Positions 8,197 through 16,918 of a stretch of DNA of 37,989 nucleotides are shown here, piece by piece. This DNA is from Novosphingobium colocasiae (GTDB lineage: Bacteria > Pseudomonadota > Alphaproteobacteria > Sphingomonadales > Sphingomonadaceae): NCBI RefSeq assembly GCF_014652555.1, contig NZ_BMZA01000019.1, positions 1 through 37,989 on the forward strand, in the 5' to 3' direction. Position numbers and translations under genes: made by a program. Position 1 is the first letter of the stretch; every line of letters begins with the position of its first letter. The notes under the pieces were generated by a model. That model worked only from the letters and a program-made list of their open reading frames with translations, did no database searches and had not been told where the DNA came from.

Positions 8197-9671
8197 AGCG
8201 CGCCTGTGTCATCGGGGCGGGGTTCGGCGGTCTGGCGCTGGCCATCCGCCTGCAAAGCGCCGGGATCGACACTACCCTGGTCGAAGCGCGCGACAAGGTG
8301 GGCGGGCGCGCTTACGTGTGGGAGCGGGACGGGTTCACGTTCGATGCCGGCCCCACCGTGGTCACCGATCCCGATTGCCTGCGCGAACTGTGGGCGCTTT
8401 CCGGTTCGCAGATCGAAACCGATGTCACGCTTATACCGGTCATGCCGTTCTACCGGCTCAACTGGCCCGACGGCACGCTGTTCGATTATTCCAACGACGA
8501 AGCCGCCCTGCGCCGCGAGATCGCCCGCATCGCGCCCGACGATATCGCGGGTTACGACGCCTTCCTCGACTATGCCGCCGCCGTCTATCGCGAAGGCTAT
8601 CTGCGGCTGGGCCACAAGGCGTTCCTCGATTTCGCCAGCATGATCAAGGCGGCCCCGGCGCTGGCCCGCTATCAGGCCTGGCGCTCGGTCTATGCCACCG
8701 TCTCGCACTATGTGAAGAGCGAGCATATGCGTCAGGCGCTGTCGTTCCACTGCCTGCTGGTGGGCGGCAACCCGATGACCACGAGCGCGATCTATGCCCT
8801 GATCCACAAGCTGGAGAAGGACGGCGGCGTCTGGTGGGTCAAGGGCGGCACGAACCGGCTGGCCACCGGCATGGCGGCGCTGTTCCAGCGGCTGGGCGGC
8901 ACGCTGCGGCTGAGCGATCCGGTGGCGCGCATCCACACCTTGGGGGATCAGGTCAGCGAAGTGGAATGCGCCAGCGGCTGGCGCGAGCGGTTCCACGCGG
9001 TCGCCAGCAACGGCGATATCATGCACACCTATCGCACCTTGCTGGGCGACACGCCGCGCGGCGCGCAGATGGCCAAGACGCTGGCGCGCAAGCGCTTTTC
9101 GCCCAGTCTGTTCGTCGTCCACTTCGGCCTGCAGGGCACCTGGCCCGGCATCCCGCACCACACCATCCTGTTCGGCCCGCGCTACAAGGGCCTACTGGAG
9201 GATATCTTCGATCACGGCGTGCTGCCGCGCGATTTCTCGATCTATCTCCACCATCCCACGGTGACCGATCCGTCGATGGCTCCGGCAGGGATGAGCACGT
9301 TCTATGCGCTGGTGCCGGTCGCCAACCTCGGCAAGCTGCCGATAGACTGGGCCGAGGTGGGCCCGGTGCTGGAACAGCGGGTGATCGACGAAGTGGGCCG
9401 GCGGCTGATCCCGGACATCAGCGATCGCATCGTCACCCGCTTCCACTATGCTCCGACCGATTTCGAAGCCGATTACAGCGCGTGGAAAGGCAATGCCTTC
9501 AGCCTTGAGCCGCTGCTGACGCAGAGCGCGTGGTTCCGGGGCCACAATCGCGACGACAAGCTGAAGAACCTCTATCTGGTCGGTGCCGGAACCCACCCCG
9601 GAGCTGGCATCCCCGGCGTCGTCGGCAGCGCCAAGGCCACTGCCGGGTTGATGCTGGACGATCTGGCATGA
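8193..9671 (+). CDS. crtI: Phytoene desaturase (CrtI type)
   Basis: The gene encodes 492 residues from the GTG at 8193 overlapping the crtY stop. The frame is open back to 7764 inside crtY, but the FAD-binding motif ACVIGAGFGGLALAIRL requires the 8193 start. VGGRAYVWERDGFTFDAGPT near residue 35 is the second conserved block of CrtI desaturases. The C-terminal flavoprotein motif is LYLVGAGTHPGAGIPGVVGS near residue 460. The enzyme performs the stepwise desaturation of phytoene to lycopene. It ends in an ATGA overlap with the LOG-family gene, so the two are probably translationally coupled. Confidence 0.95.
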   Translation: MKRACVIGAGFGGLALAIRLQSAGIDTTLVEARDKVGGRAYVWERDGFTFDAGPTVVTDPDCLRELWALSGSQIETDVTLIPVMPFYRLNWPDGTLFDYSNDEAALRREIARIAPDDIAGYDAFLDYAAAVYREGYLRLGHKAFLDFASMIKAAPALARYQAWRSVYATVSHYVKSEHMRQALSFHCLLVGGNPMTTSAIYALIHKLEKDGGVWWVKGGTNRLATGMAALFQRLGGTLRLSDPVARIHTLGDQVSEVECASGWRERFHAVASNGDIMHTYRTLLGDTPRGAQMAKTLARKRFSPSLFVVHFGLQGTWPGIPHHTILFGPRYKGLLEDIFDHGVLPRDFSIYLHHPTVTDPSMAPAGMSTFYALVPVANLGKLPIDWAEVGPVLEQRVIDEVGRRLIPDISDRIVTRFHYAPTDFEADYSAWKGNAFSLEPLLTQSAWFRGHNRDDKLKNLYLVGAGTHPGAGIPGVVGSAKATAGLMLDDLA

Positions 9672-10249
9672 AACGCCTGGCGGTCTACTGCGGCTCGGCC
9701 AGCCCGGCGGACCGGCGCTTCGTGCGGCTCGCCCGCGAAGTCGGCGCGACGCTGGCCTCCCAGGGCATCGGCGTCGTCTATGGCGGCGGCCGGCTGGGGC
9801 TAATGGGCGCGCTGGCCGAAGGGGCACTGGATGCGGGCGGCGAGGTGACCGGCGTCATTCCCGAAGCGCTGGTCTCGCGCGAACTGGCCAATCCCGATTG
9901 CACCGAACTGGTGGTTGTTAACACCATGCACGAACGCAAGGCCGCCTTTACGCGCCTGTCGGACGGGTTTCTGGTCCTGCCCGGCGGCGTCGGCACCATG
10001 GGCGAGCTGTGGGAAGCGGTAAGCTGGGCGCAACTGGGCTACCACGCCAAGCCGGTCGGCGTGCTGAACGCCTTCGGCTTCTATGACGGACTGCTGGCGT
10101 TCAACCGCCACATGGCCGAAACCGGCTTCGTGCGCCCGCAACACCAGGGCATCATCCTCGCCGAGGTGGAACTGGACCTGCTGCTGCGCCGGATGCGGGC
10201 GCATGAGCCGGTCACCCCGATCACCGCCATGAACCCTGGCACACTGTGA
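9668..10249 (+). CDS. LOG family protein (TIGR00730), nucleoside 5'-monophosphate phosphoribohydrolase
   Basis: The gene encodes 193 residues from the ATG at 9668, overlapping the crtI stop as ATGA. The family hallmark PGGVGTMGELWE lies near residue 105, and MHERKAAF near residue 88 supplies the Arg-Lys block that precedes it. YGGGRLGLMGALAEGAL near residue 38 is the phosphate-binding loop. LOG proteins hydrolyse cytokinin riboside or purine nucleoside monophosphates to the free base and ribose 5-phosphate. The gene overlaps crtB on its other side, so it is fully embedded in the carotenoid operon. Whether it serves nucleotide salvage, cytokinin release or something linked to pigments is unknown. 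Confidence 0.92.
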   Translation: MKRLAVYCGSASPADRRFVRLAREVGATLASQGIGVVYGGGRLGLMGALAEGALDAGGEVTGVIPEALVSRELANPDCTELVVVNTMHERKAAFTRLSDGFLVLPGGVGTMGELWEAVSWAQLGYHAKPVGVLNAFGFYDGLLAFNRHMAETGFVRPQHQGIILAEVELDLLLRRMRAHEPVTPITAMNPGTL

Positions 10250-11259
10250 CCGATCCGGGCGCGTCCCCTTATGACCGGCCCGCGCTTGTGGCGGCGGCGC
10301 GGCGTTCGATCCGGCAGGGCTCGAAGAGCTTCGCCACCGCCAGCCGCCTGTTCGATGGTCCGACCCGCGAACGGGTCTGGCTGCTCTATGCCTGGTGCCG
10401 CGCCTGCGACGATATCGCGGACGAGCAGGACCATGGCCACGCGCGCGATCCGGCGTCGCTGGCGGAGCCCATGGATGCCGCCGCCCGCCTCGCCACCATC
10501 CGCACGCTGACCGAACTGGCGATGGCCGGTGAAGTCACCGGCTCGCCCGCGTTCGATGCGCTGGGGCAACTGGTGCGCGAAGTGCCGCTGACGCAGGCTA
10601 TGGTGGATGACGTGCTGGCCGGTTTCGCGCTGGACGCGGCGGACTGGCGGCCGGTCACCGAAGCCGATCTGCTGCGCTATTGCTACCATGTCGCCGGGGC
10701 CGTCGGCGTACTGATGGCGGCGGTGATGGGCGTCAGCGCCGATGACGACGATCCGCTTGCCGCCGACACGCTCGACCGCGCCTGCGATCTCGGGCTCGCC
10801 TTCCAGCTTGCCAACATCGCCCGCGACATTGCTGACGATCACGCCATCGGCCGCTGCTATCTGCCGGCGCAGTGGCTGGCGGAAAGCGGGATCAGCGCCG
10901 ATGCCGTGCTCGATCCACGCCACCGCCCGGCGCTGGTGGCACTGGCGCGGCGCATCTGCACCCGCGCGCAGGAATACGAAGTCTCCGCCCGCACCGGGGC
11001 CCGGCGGCTGCCCTGGCGTCAGCGCTGGGCGGTGCTGTCGGCGGCGGGGATATACGGCGCGATCGGCCGCGAGGTCAGCCGGCGCGGCGATCATGCGTGG
11101 GACCGGCGCGCCCACGTTCCGGCACCGCGCAAGGCGATGCTGATGGCCGGTGCCCTGCGCGCCTCGCTAGGGCCGGTTGCGCCCGGTGTTTCAGGCCCGC
11201 CCGGCCCGGCGCTGTCCCGCCGGCAACTCGCCCGCCTGGCCCGCCAGCCGATCGCCTGA
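10246..11259 (+). CDS. crtB: Phytoene synthase
   Basis: The gene encodes 337 residues from the GTG at 10246, which overlaps the stop of the LOG gene. The two aspartate-rich motifs of squalene/phytoene synthases are present: YAWCRACDDIADEQ near residue 45 and LANIARDIADDHAIGRCYLP near residue 187. QGSKSFATASRLF near residue 24 is the family's first conserved block. The enzyme condenses two geranylgeranyl diphosphates to phytoene, the first committed step of the pathway encoded by this operon. The length is slightly above the usual 300-310 residues because of a Pro/Arg-rich tail. Confidence 0.95.
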   Translation: MTDPGASPYDRPALVAAARRSIRQGSKSFATASRLFDGPTRERVWLLYAWCRACDDIADEQDHGHARDPASLAEPMDAAARLATIRTLTELAMAGEVTGSPAFDALGQLVREVPLTQAMVDDVLAGFALDAADWRPVTEADLLRYCYHVAGAVGVLMAAVMGVSADDDDPLAADTLDRACDLGLAFQLANIARDIADDHAIGRCYLPAQWLAESGISADAVLDPRHRPALVALARRICTRAQEYEVSARTGARRLPWRQRWAVLSAAGIYGAIGREVSRRGDHAWDRRAHVPAPRKAMLMAGALRASLGPVAPGVSGPPGPALSRRQLARLARQPIA

Positions 11260-11349
11260 TTCTGTTTCGCGCCCCGCCGGGCGCGGCGCAGCCATATCCC
11301 GACTGGAGCGTTCCCCCCTTCAGAAATTCAAAAGAAGGAGTGAGGAACC

Positions 11350-11496
11350 ATGCTTTTCACCATCGCCGCGATCCTGTTCGTCCTGTGGCTGCTCGGCTTC
11401 GTCGTGTTCCACGTTTCCAGCGCGCTCATCCACGTCCTGCTGGTGATCGCCATCGTGGTCGGCCTGGTCCAGCTTTTCCGCGGCCGAGCGGTATAG
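11350..11496 (+). CDS. 48-residue lmo0937-like membrane protein
   Basis: The gene starts at ATG 11350 after a purine-rich leader with AAGGAG and GAGGAAC. The product is MLFTIAAILFVLWLLGFV, then a short polar stretch with HVSS, then a second helix LLVIAIVVGLVQLF and a basic end RGRAV. This two-helix hairpin of about 48 residues matches the lmo0937/DUF5670 family of tiny membrane proteins common in soil bacteria and often stress-linked. It lies about 90 bases after crtB, probably with its own promoter. The function is unknown. Confidence 0.8.
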   Translation: MLFTIAAILFVLWLLGFVVFHVSSALIHVLLVIAIVVGLVQLFRGRAV

Positions 11497-11503
11497 TTCG
11501 CGG

Positions 11504-12772
11504 TCAATCCGGATAGTGCAGGCGGCGAAACGGCCGCCAGTGATCCGCATAGAGCGCACAGATGAATGCCCCCGCCCCGCTGAAGATCATGAATCCGATC
11601 AGCGGGCGGGCGGTGCCGTCATAAGCCTGCCCGACCAGCACCCCCAGCAGCCCCCCGTTCGCCGAGCGCAGGAATGAGATGACCGATGCGGCCGATCCCG
11701 CCATGTGCGCGAACGGCTGCAGCGCGATCGACTGGAAGTTGGCGTTGATGAACGACACCAGCGCGATCGCCATCCCCATGAACGTCACGAACAGCCACAA
11801 GTCCTCGCCCCGGATGACGAAGACGAAGTGAACGGCGTTGACCAGCGTGAACAGCAGCACCGCCATCTGCGACACCCGGCGCGCGCCGAAGGCATGGACG
11901 ATGCGGGAATTGGCGAAGTTGGCCACCGCCATGATCAGCGCCATCGTCGCGAAGATCATCGGAAAGCGCAGGCCCGCACCGAAATGCTCGGCGATCAGTT
12001 GCTGGGCGCTGCTGACATAGGCGAACAGCGTGCCGTGGATCAGCGCCGCCCCCAGAATGTAGCCGATCGCCTCGCGCGTGCCGAGCGCCAGCCGCACGTT
12101 GCCCAGGATCGCGGACATATGGATTTCCTGCCGGTATTCCGGCCGCAGCGTCTCGGGCAGGCGCAACGCCACCCACGCGGTCACGGCGCAGGCGGCCAGC
12201 GCGGTCGCGCCGAAGATCCAGCGCCATCCGGCGAACAGCATGATCGTCTGGCCCAGCATCGGTGCCACCATCGGCACCGCCATGAACACCACCGCGACCA
12301 TGGACTGCAGGCTGGCCATGCGATCGCCGCTGAAGCGATCGCGCACGATCGTCATCGGCACCACCAGCAGCGGCGCGGTCAGCAGCCCCTGCAGCGCGCG
12401 CGCCGCCAGCAGCAGTTGGAAACTGGGCGCGGCAGCACAGACGCAGGCCAGCACCGCATAGGCGACCAGCCCCGTCAGCAGCACCCGCCGCCGTCCGAAG
12501 CGATCCGCCAGCGCGCCGGGAAACAGCGCGCCCAGCCCGGAACACAAGAGGTAGAGGCTGACGATCAACTGGCGCGAATTGGCATCGGGGATGGCCAGCT
12601 CGCGCGAGATCACGCCCAGCGCGGGCAGCATCACGTCGATGCTGAGCGCCTGCAGCGCCTGGACCATCGCCATCATGCCGATGAATTCGACGCGACCCAT
12701 GGCGAAAGGAACCGGCGCGGTTGCCACAGCCTCAGTGCGGGCAACCGGCGGGGTGACCGGGGGGGTAAGCAT
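11504..12772 (-). CDS. Bcr/CflA-type MFS drug efflux transporter
   Basis: About 422 residues from the ATG at 12772, which has GGGGAA just upstream; ATG at 12784 is the longer alternative. Twelve hydrophobic segments are apparent. The first loop contains the Bcr/CflA signature SIDVMLPALGVISREL followed by GALADRFGRRRVLLTGL, the major-facilitator motif A. ARALQGLLTAPLLVVPMTIVRD near residue 125 is the usual motif in helices 4-5 of this proton-driven drug exporter branch. Members export compounds such as bicyclomycin, chloramphenicol and sulfonamides; the real substrate is not predictable. It converges with the 48-residue protein gene (7 bases apart) and diverges from dinB. Confidence 0.9.
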   Translation of the reverse strand: MLTPPVTPPVARTEAVATAPVPFAMGRVEFIGMMAMVQALQALSIDVMLPALGVISRELAIPDANSRQLIVSLYLLCSGLGALFPGALADRFGRRRVLLTGLVAYAVLACVCAAAPSFQLLLAARALQGLLTAPLLVVPMTIVRDRFSGDRMASLQSMVAVVFMAVPMVAPMLGQTIMLFAGWRWIFGATALAACAVTAWVALRLPETLRPEYRQEIHMSAILGNVRLALGTREAIGYILGAALIHGTLFAYVSSAQQLIAEHFGAGLRFPMIFATMALIMAVANFANSRIVHAFGARRVSQMAVLLFTLVNAVHFVFVIRGEDLWLFVTFMGMAIALVSFINANFQSIALQPFAHMAGSAASVISFLRSANGGLLGVLVGQAYDGTARPLIGFMIFSGAGAFICALYADHWRPFRRLHYPD

Positions 12773-12873
12773 GCGCTTCCCCATGGCGCAAAAGGTCCGC
12801 AGCCACTAGAGAAAAGTCGATCCGATCACCGCACATGACGCCGGCACTGCGCAGCACCCGCAAGAGGAACCCC

Positions 12874-13998
12874 GTGACGAGCCAGCCGCCTGCCCACGGC
12901 GACGATGACGAAGCCGACGGCCTGCGCAAGATCATCCATGTCGACATGGATGCGTTCTATGCCAGCGTAGAACAGCGCGACGACCCGGCGCTGCGCGGCA
13001 AGCCGGTGGCAGTGGGCGGCAGTTCGGGCCGGGGCGTGGTGGCGGCGGCGAGTTACGAGGCGCGGGCGTTCGGGGTCCGTTCGGCGATGCCGTCCGGGCG
13101 GGCGCTGCGGCTGTGCCCGGACCTGCTGTTCCGCAAGCCGCGCTTCGAGGTCTACCGGGCGGTCAGCCAGCAGATCCGCGCGATCTTCCTCGATTACACC
13201 ACGCTGGTCGAACCGCTCTCGCTGGATGAGGCCTATCTCGATGTGACCGCCGATCTGCGCGGGCTGGGCTCAGCGACCCGCATCGCCGAGGAGATCCGCC
13301 GCCGCATCCGCGCCGATACCGGGCTGACCGCCAGCGCCGGGGTATCGTACAACAAGTTCCTCGCCAAGCTGGCGAGCGATCAGAACAAGCCCGATGGCCT
13401 GTGCGTCATCCGCCCCGGCGAAGGCGCGCGGTTCGTGGCCGGGCTGCCGGTCCGGCGCTTTCACGGGGTCGGCCCGAAGGGCGCGGAGAAGATGGCGCGG
13501 CTCGGCATCGAGACCGGGGCGGACCTTGCCGCCAAGGACCTGGCCTGGCTGCGCACGCATTTCGGCAGCTTCGCCGAATACCTGTTCCGCGCCGCGCGCG
13601 GGGTGGACTTGCGCCAGGTCCGGCCCGACCGTCCGCGCAAGTCGCTGGGCGGAGAACGGACCTTCTTCGAGAACATCACCGCTCCGGAAGCCTTGCGCGA
13701 AACGCTCGAAGACATCATCGCGCTGGTCTGGGACCGCATCGAGCGCGCCGATGCCCACGGCCGCACCGTCACGCTCAAGCTGCGCTACGCCGATTTCACC
13801 ACCCTCACCCGCGCCCGCTCGCTACCACATGCGGTGACGGACCGGGCGGAATTCGCGATGCTGGGCCGGACGCTGCTGGATGAACTCATGCCGCTGCCGC
13901 AGCCGGTTCGCCTGATGGGCCTGACCCTGTCCGCGCTGGAACAGGATGAACCTGTTCCCGAGGACGAGCGGGACGGGCAATTGCGGCTGGGGCTTTAG
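12874..13998 (+). CDS. dinB: DNA polymerase IV (Y family)
   Basis: About 374 residues from the GTG at 12874, preceded by AAGAGGA seven bases upstream; the ATG at 12835 gives 387 residues but lacks a binding site. The catalytic palm motifs are IIHVDMDAFYASVEQ near residue 20 and SLDEAYLDVT near residue 117, with the metal-binding Asp and Asp-Glu pair. VSYNKFLAKLASDQNKP and the helix-hairpin-helix region FHGVGPKGAEKMARLGI follow. The C-terminus ends DGQLRLGL, a typical beta-clamp binding peptide. The enzyme does error-prone translesion synthesis. No LexA-type operator was recognised in the 60-base gap shared with the efflux gene. Confidence 0.95.
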   Translation: MTSQPPAHGDDDEADGLRKIIHVDMDAFYASVEQRDDPALRGKPVAVGGSSGRGVVAAASYEARAFGVRSAMPSGRALRLCPDLLFRKPRFEVYRAVSQQIRAIFLDYTTLVEPLSLDEAYLDVTADLRGLGSATRIAEEIRRRIRADTGLTASAGVSYNKFLAKLASDQNKPDGLCVIRPGEGARFVAGLPVRRFHGVGPKGAEKMARLGIETGADLAAKDLAWLRTHFGSFAEYLFRAARGVDLRQVRPDRPRKSLGGERTFFENITAPEALRETLEDIIALVWDRIERADAHGRTVTLKLRYADFTTLTRARSLPHAVTDRAEFAMLGRTLLDELMPLPQPVRLMGLTLSALEQDEPVPEDERDGQLRLGL

Positions 13999-14015
13999 GT
14001 GGATGCCGGCACGAC

Positions 14016-14049
14016 CGAAAGTTACAAAGGTTACACCTTGTAACTTTCG
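14016..14049. repeat. Perfect 12-base palindrome with extra GTTACA boxes downstream of dinB
   Basis: CGAAAGTTACAA at 14016-14027 is the exact reverse complement of TTGTAACTTTCG at 14038-14049, separated by 10 bases that themselves contain another GTTACA (14030-14035). A fourth copy, CGAAAGTTACA, lies at 14097-14107. The palindrome starts 17 bases after the dinB stop. It could form a terminator hairpin, but no T-run follows and the repeated direct boxes look more like a multi-site protein binding region. Confidence 0.6.
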
Positions 14050-14266
14050 AAATTGGCCATTATTTCGTTTTCAGTCATATATTTATGGGTGATTTTCGAA
14101 AGTTACACATGTCGCCGGAAAATCTTCGTTTTCGGGACGGGCACGGACTGACGATGGGAAAGAGCAGGCGCGTGAGCACCTGCGGATGATACCCAGGGCG
14201 AGGTCTGTAGGAAACAGGCGGGAGCGGAGGCGAGATTGGCGGGATTGCCCACTATGCCGCGATCGG

Positions 14267-14445
14267 CCCCAGGAAGAAAAAGATGGTTCACGCGAAGGCG
14301 CGGAGGCGCAGAGGGGTTGCGCGATAGCGCAGCCTTTCTCCCTGTTACGACGCCGAGACAAACGCATCGTCGGAAAGAAAGCCGCGCGGCGGCAAGCTGA
14401 ACATCTCCGCGCCTCCGCGTCTCCGCGTGAACCATCTTTCTGGGG
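14267..14445. repeat. Imperfect inverted repeat of the CTCCGCGCCTCCGCG type
   Basis: The arm at 14267-14314 (containing GATGGTTCACGCG and GCGCGGAGGCGC) pairs with the reverse complement at 14402-14445, with a few mismatches and a three-base gap. Between the arms is a smaller hairpin, GGTTGCGC-GATA-GCGCAGCC, near 14315-14334. This repeat type is scattered in intergenic regions of many G+C-rich bacterial genomes. An open frame across it (14186-14557) is an artefact of the repeat. Confidence 0.6.
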
Positions 14446-14572
14446 TCGCGAAGGTGGCGCGCGGTGCAAACCGCTCTGGATCGCTTCGCCGACGGCTCGC
14501 GATGACGAAGGCAGAAAGGCCGGGGGCGGCACGGTCACCCTATCGCCAGGCGCGTGAAATCTGAATCATTCA

Positions 14573-14646
14573 CCGTTCATGTCGAGCGAAGCCGAGACAT
14601 GGAAACCACAGCGCCAGCGTGTCTCGACTTCGCTCGACACGAACGG
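14573..14646. repeat. Sphingomonad-type dispersed inverted repeat (GTTCGTGTCGAGCGAAGTCGAGAC family)
   Basis: A 27-base arm at 14573-14599 matches the reverse complement of 14620-14646 at 25 of 27 positions, with a 20-base loop. The core GTCGAGCGAAG is a well-known intergenic dispersed repeat core in sphingomonads. It sits 47 bases past the end of the diguanylate cyclase gene, where a folded RNA would protect or end that transcript. Just to the left, 14470-14510 contains another repeat-like phrase, GGATCGCTTCGCC followed by CTCGCGATGACG. Confidence 0.65.
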
Positions 14647-14692
14647 AACTTGTGGTGCTGATTAAACGGACCATGCTTTTGATCGCGCTGCG

Positions 14693-15976
14693 TCAGCCCG
14701 TAACCGCCAGTCGCGCGGCGGGAGGCGCTTCGCTGTTGCCGGCGCGCTTGTCGGCCTTGCGGACCTGGTTCTTGCCCGCGCCCTTGGCGACATAGAGCGC
14801 CGCGTCGGCCATCGGGATGACGTCGGACGGCCCGGTGGCGGTCTGCGGGACCGAGGCAACGCCGAACGAGGCGGTCACCGGGGTGCCGTGGATATCGCTC
14901 AGGCTTTCCACCCGCATGCGCAGCGTTTCGGCCTTTTGCGCCGCGTCTTCCAGCCCGCAGTTGGGCATGATGATGACCAGTTCCTCGCCGCCGTAGCGGG
15001 CGATGACGTCCGAGGGCCGCAGCGCCGAAACAAGCTGGTTGGCAACGTCGCGCAGCACCGCATCGCCCTTGGCGTGCCCGTGCTGGTCGTTCAGCGACTT
15101 GAAGTTGTCGAGATCGATCATCACCACCGAAGTGGCAGTGCCCGCCCGCTCGGCCAGGCTGATGTAGCGTTCCAGCGCATCTTCCATGTAGCGGCGGTTG
15201 TAGAGCCCGGTCAGCGGATCGCGCAGCGACTGGGTGCGCAGTGTTTCGCGCAGGGCAATGTTGGACAGGGTAAGTGACATCGAATCGGCCAGCGCCCGCG
15301 AGACGCGGCTGATTTTGCGAAGCTTCGCGTAGGCATCTTCGCCGCCGCACGCCAGCATGAGCAGGCCGAACACCTGTCCGCGCGCCATCATCGGCACTTC
15401 CAGCGTCGCTGCCTGGCCGATGTGATGCATGCAGCACAGCGTCTGCGAGCGGACATCGTTGATATGCGGCTTGCCGCGCTTGAGCGCCCAGCAGTTGATC
15501 GGCAGCAGCGATTCGCCGGGCTCGAAGGTGTCCGAAGTATTCCACGCCTTGGCCAGATCGAGCCGATCGCGCGAGTTGTTGAACACATAGAGCGCGCCGC
15601 CCATTTCGGGCAGCAGGCGCTGCGAGGTAGCCATCAGTACCGCGCCGGCATCGACATGGGTTTCAGCGGCCTGAAGCATGTCAGTCATCGCGAACAGCTC
15701 TTCGATCTGCTTGCCGAACGACCGCGCGGATTCGGCGCTGCCCGTGAGCCGACTAATCTCGTCCGACCAGACGTGCGACAGGCGCAGCACCGTCACCAGT
15801 GTAGCGAAAACGAGGAGTGCGACGCCGATCGCGGCCGGGCGGGAATAGGCTTCGGGCCCGACTACACCGACCAGCGCCACCGCGAGGATGACCGCCAAGG
15901 TGGCGCGCACGAAGTTTCGTCCGCGCCGTGCCTCGTCCGAACTGCTCCAGAGCTGTTCCTTGTTCTCCACCGGCAT
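14693..15976 (-). CDS. Membrane-anchored GAF-GGDEF diguanylate cyclase
   Basis: The gene encodes 427 residues. Two hydrophobic helices span about residues 25-60 (FVRATLAVILAVALVGVV and IGVALLVFATLVTVL). A GAF-like sensory region follows, around residues 100-245, with a cysteine/histidine cluster TLCCMHHIGQAATLEVPM. The GGDEF domain starts RDPLTGLYNRRYM near residue 257 and has the active site YGGEELVII. RPSD lies five residues before it, forming the RxxD inhibitory site, so product feedback is likely. The enzyme makes c-di-GMP from two GTP. It is downstream of the gcrA-cyclophilin pair on the same strand, but 230 bases separate them. Confidence 0.93.
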   Translation of the reverse strand: MPVENKEQLWSSSDEARRGRNFVRATLAVILAVALVGVVGPEAYSRPAAIGVALLVFATLVTVLRLSHVWSDEISRLTGSAESARSFGKQIEELFAMTDMLQAAETHVDAGAVLMATSQRLLPEMGGALYVFNNSRDRLDLAKAWNTSDTFEPGESLLPINCWALKRGKPHINDVRSQTLCCMHHIGQAATLEVPMMARGQVFGLLMLACGGEDAYAKLRKISRVSRALADSMSLTLSNIALRETLRTQSLRDPLTGLYNRRYMEDALERYISLAERAGTATSVVMIDLDNFKSLNDQHGHAKGDAVLRDVANQLVSALRPSDVIARYGGEELVIIMPNCGLEDAAQKAETLRMRVESLSDIHGTPVTASFGVASVPQTATGPSDVIPMADAALYVAKGAGKNQVRKADKRAGNSEAPPAARLAVTG

Positions 15977-16206
15977 TCACCATGTCTTTTTGATTTGTCT
16001 ATCCGGCCTGCCCTAGAGTGGAATTGCTAAGGAAGCGTATAAGGATGTTTAATAATTGTAATAACGTCGGCTTCGGTGATTATAGTTATTTGCCCTGATT
16101 TAACTGGAAACGCCGATGTCTCGCAGACTTTGGCGTTTTGCATATCCAGTCTCGGCGCAGCCGATTGTCGACGCGCTCGGCCCGCATCAACGACGTTGCA
16201 GCAGGA

Positions 16207-16914
16207 TCAGGGGACGGGCGGTGCAGCCGGGGAGACGGGTGCCGGAGCCGGTGGGGCGGATGCGCGGCGGGCCGAGACGATCCTGACCTCGTTCTCCAGC
16301 ATATCGCCCTTCATCACGCCTTCGCCCTTGGTGGCGGAGCGCGGCATGTTCCAGATCGCGCGGACCACGTCCATGCCGGCGACGACATGCCCGAACGCGG
16401 CGAAGCCGGCACCGGGGTCCTGCCCGGCATTGCCCGGCGCCGCATCGAGCGACGGCATGTCGGACACCAGGATCAGGAAATCCGCAGTCGCCGTGCCCGG
16501 CGCGAACCGCGCCATCGAGATGGTCCCGGCCTTGTGGAGGATACCGGTCCGGCTGGTCGGCTCGTGCGCGACCGGGGGCAGCAGCTTCGCGCCATCGCGC
16601 ACCCCGCCCTGGAGCAGCCCGCTGGGCTCGTCCGATGGCACGTGCATCGCGCGGTAGAACAGGGCCCCGTCCATTCGCTTGCTATCGACATACTTGAGGA
16701 AGTTGGCCGTCGTCAGCGGCGCGTGCGTTTTGTCGAGCGCGAGGGTGATCGCGCCGGCAGAGGTGGTCAGCGTAACGTAGACCAGTTGCACCGGCGTGGC
16801 CGCCGGGGCCGGCACGATCGGTTCGGGAGCGGCGGGCTCCGCCGGAGCTGCGACGGGAACGAGTGCCAGCAGCGCACCAAACGCCACCTGCCATCGCCAT
16901 CCGCGCCGCGCCAT
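16207..16914 (-). CDS. Exported cyclophilin-type peptidyl-prolyl isomerase
   Basis: The gene encodes 235 residues from the ATG at 16914; an open frame to 16998 would remove the signal peptide from the N-terminus and overlap gcrA. MARRGWRWQVAFGALLAL followed by VPVAAPAEP is a good signal peptide. The cyclophilin domain runs from YVTLTTSAGAITLALD near residue 48 through THAPLTTANFLKYVD to GFAAFGHVVAGMDVV near residue 175. The FHRV-like position reads FYRAM, so some active-site residues differ from standard cyclophilins. The tail is Pro/Ala-rich. The protein should assist folding of periplasmic or outer-membrane proteins. The gene starts only four bases after the gcrA stop codon, so the two are likely co-transcribed. 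Confidence 0.88.
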   Translation of the reverse strand: MARRGWRWQVAFGALLALVPVAAPAEPAAPEPIVPAPAATPVQLVYVTLTTSAGAITLALDKTHAPLTTANFLKYVDSKRMDGALFYRAMHVPSDEPSGLLQGGVRDGAKLLPPVAHEPTSRTGILHKAGTISMARFAPGTATADFLILVSDMPSLDAAPGNAGQDPGAGFAAFGHVVAGMDVVRAIWNMPRSATKGEGVMKGDMLENEVRIVSARRASAPPAPAPVSPAAPPVP

Positions 16915-16918
16915 CGTT

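Noticed and set aside
14186..14557. 123-codon + strand open frame
   Set aside because: It lies entirely within inverted and dispersed repeats and gives a low-complexity Arg/Ala protein.
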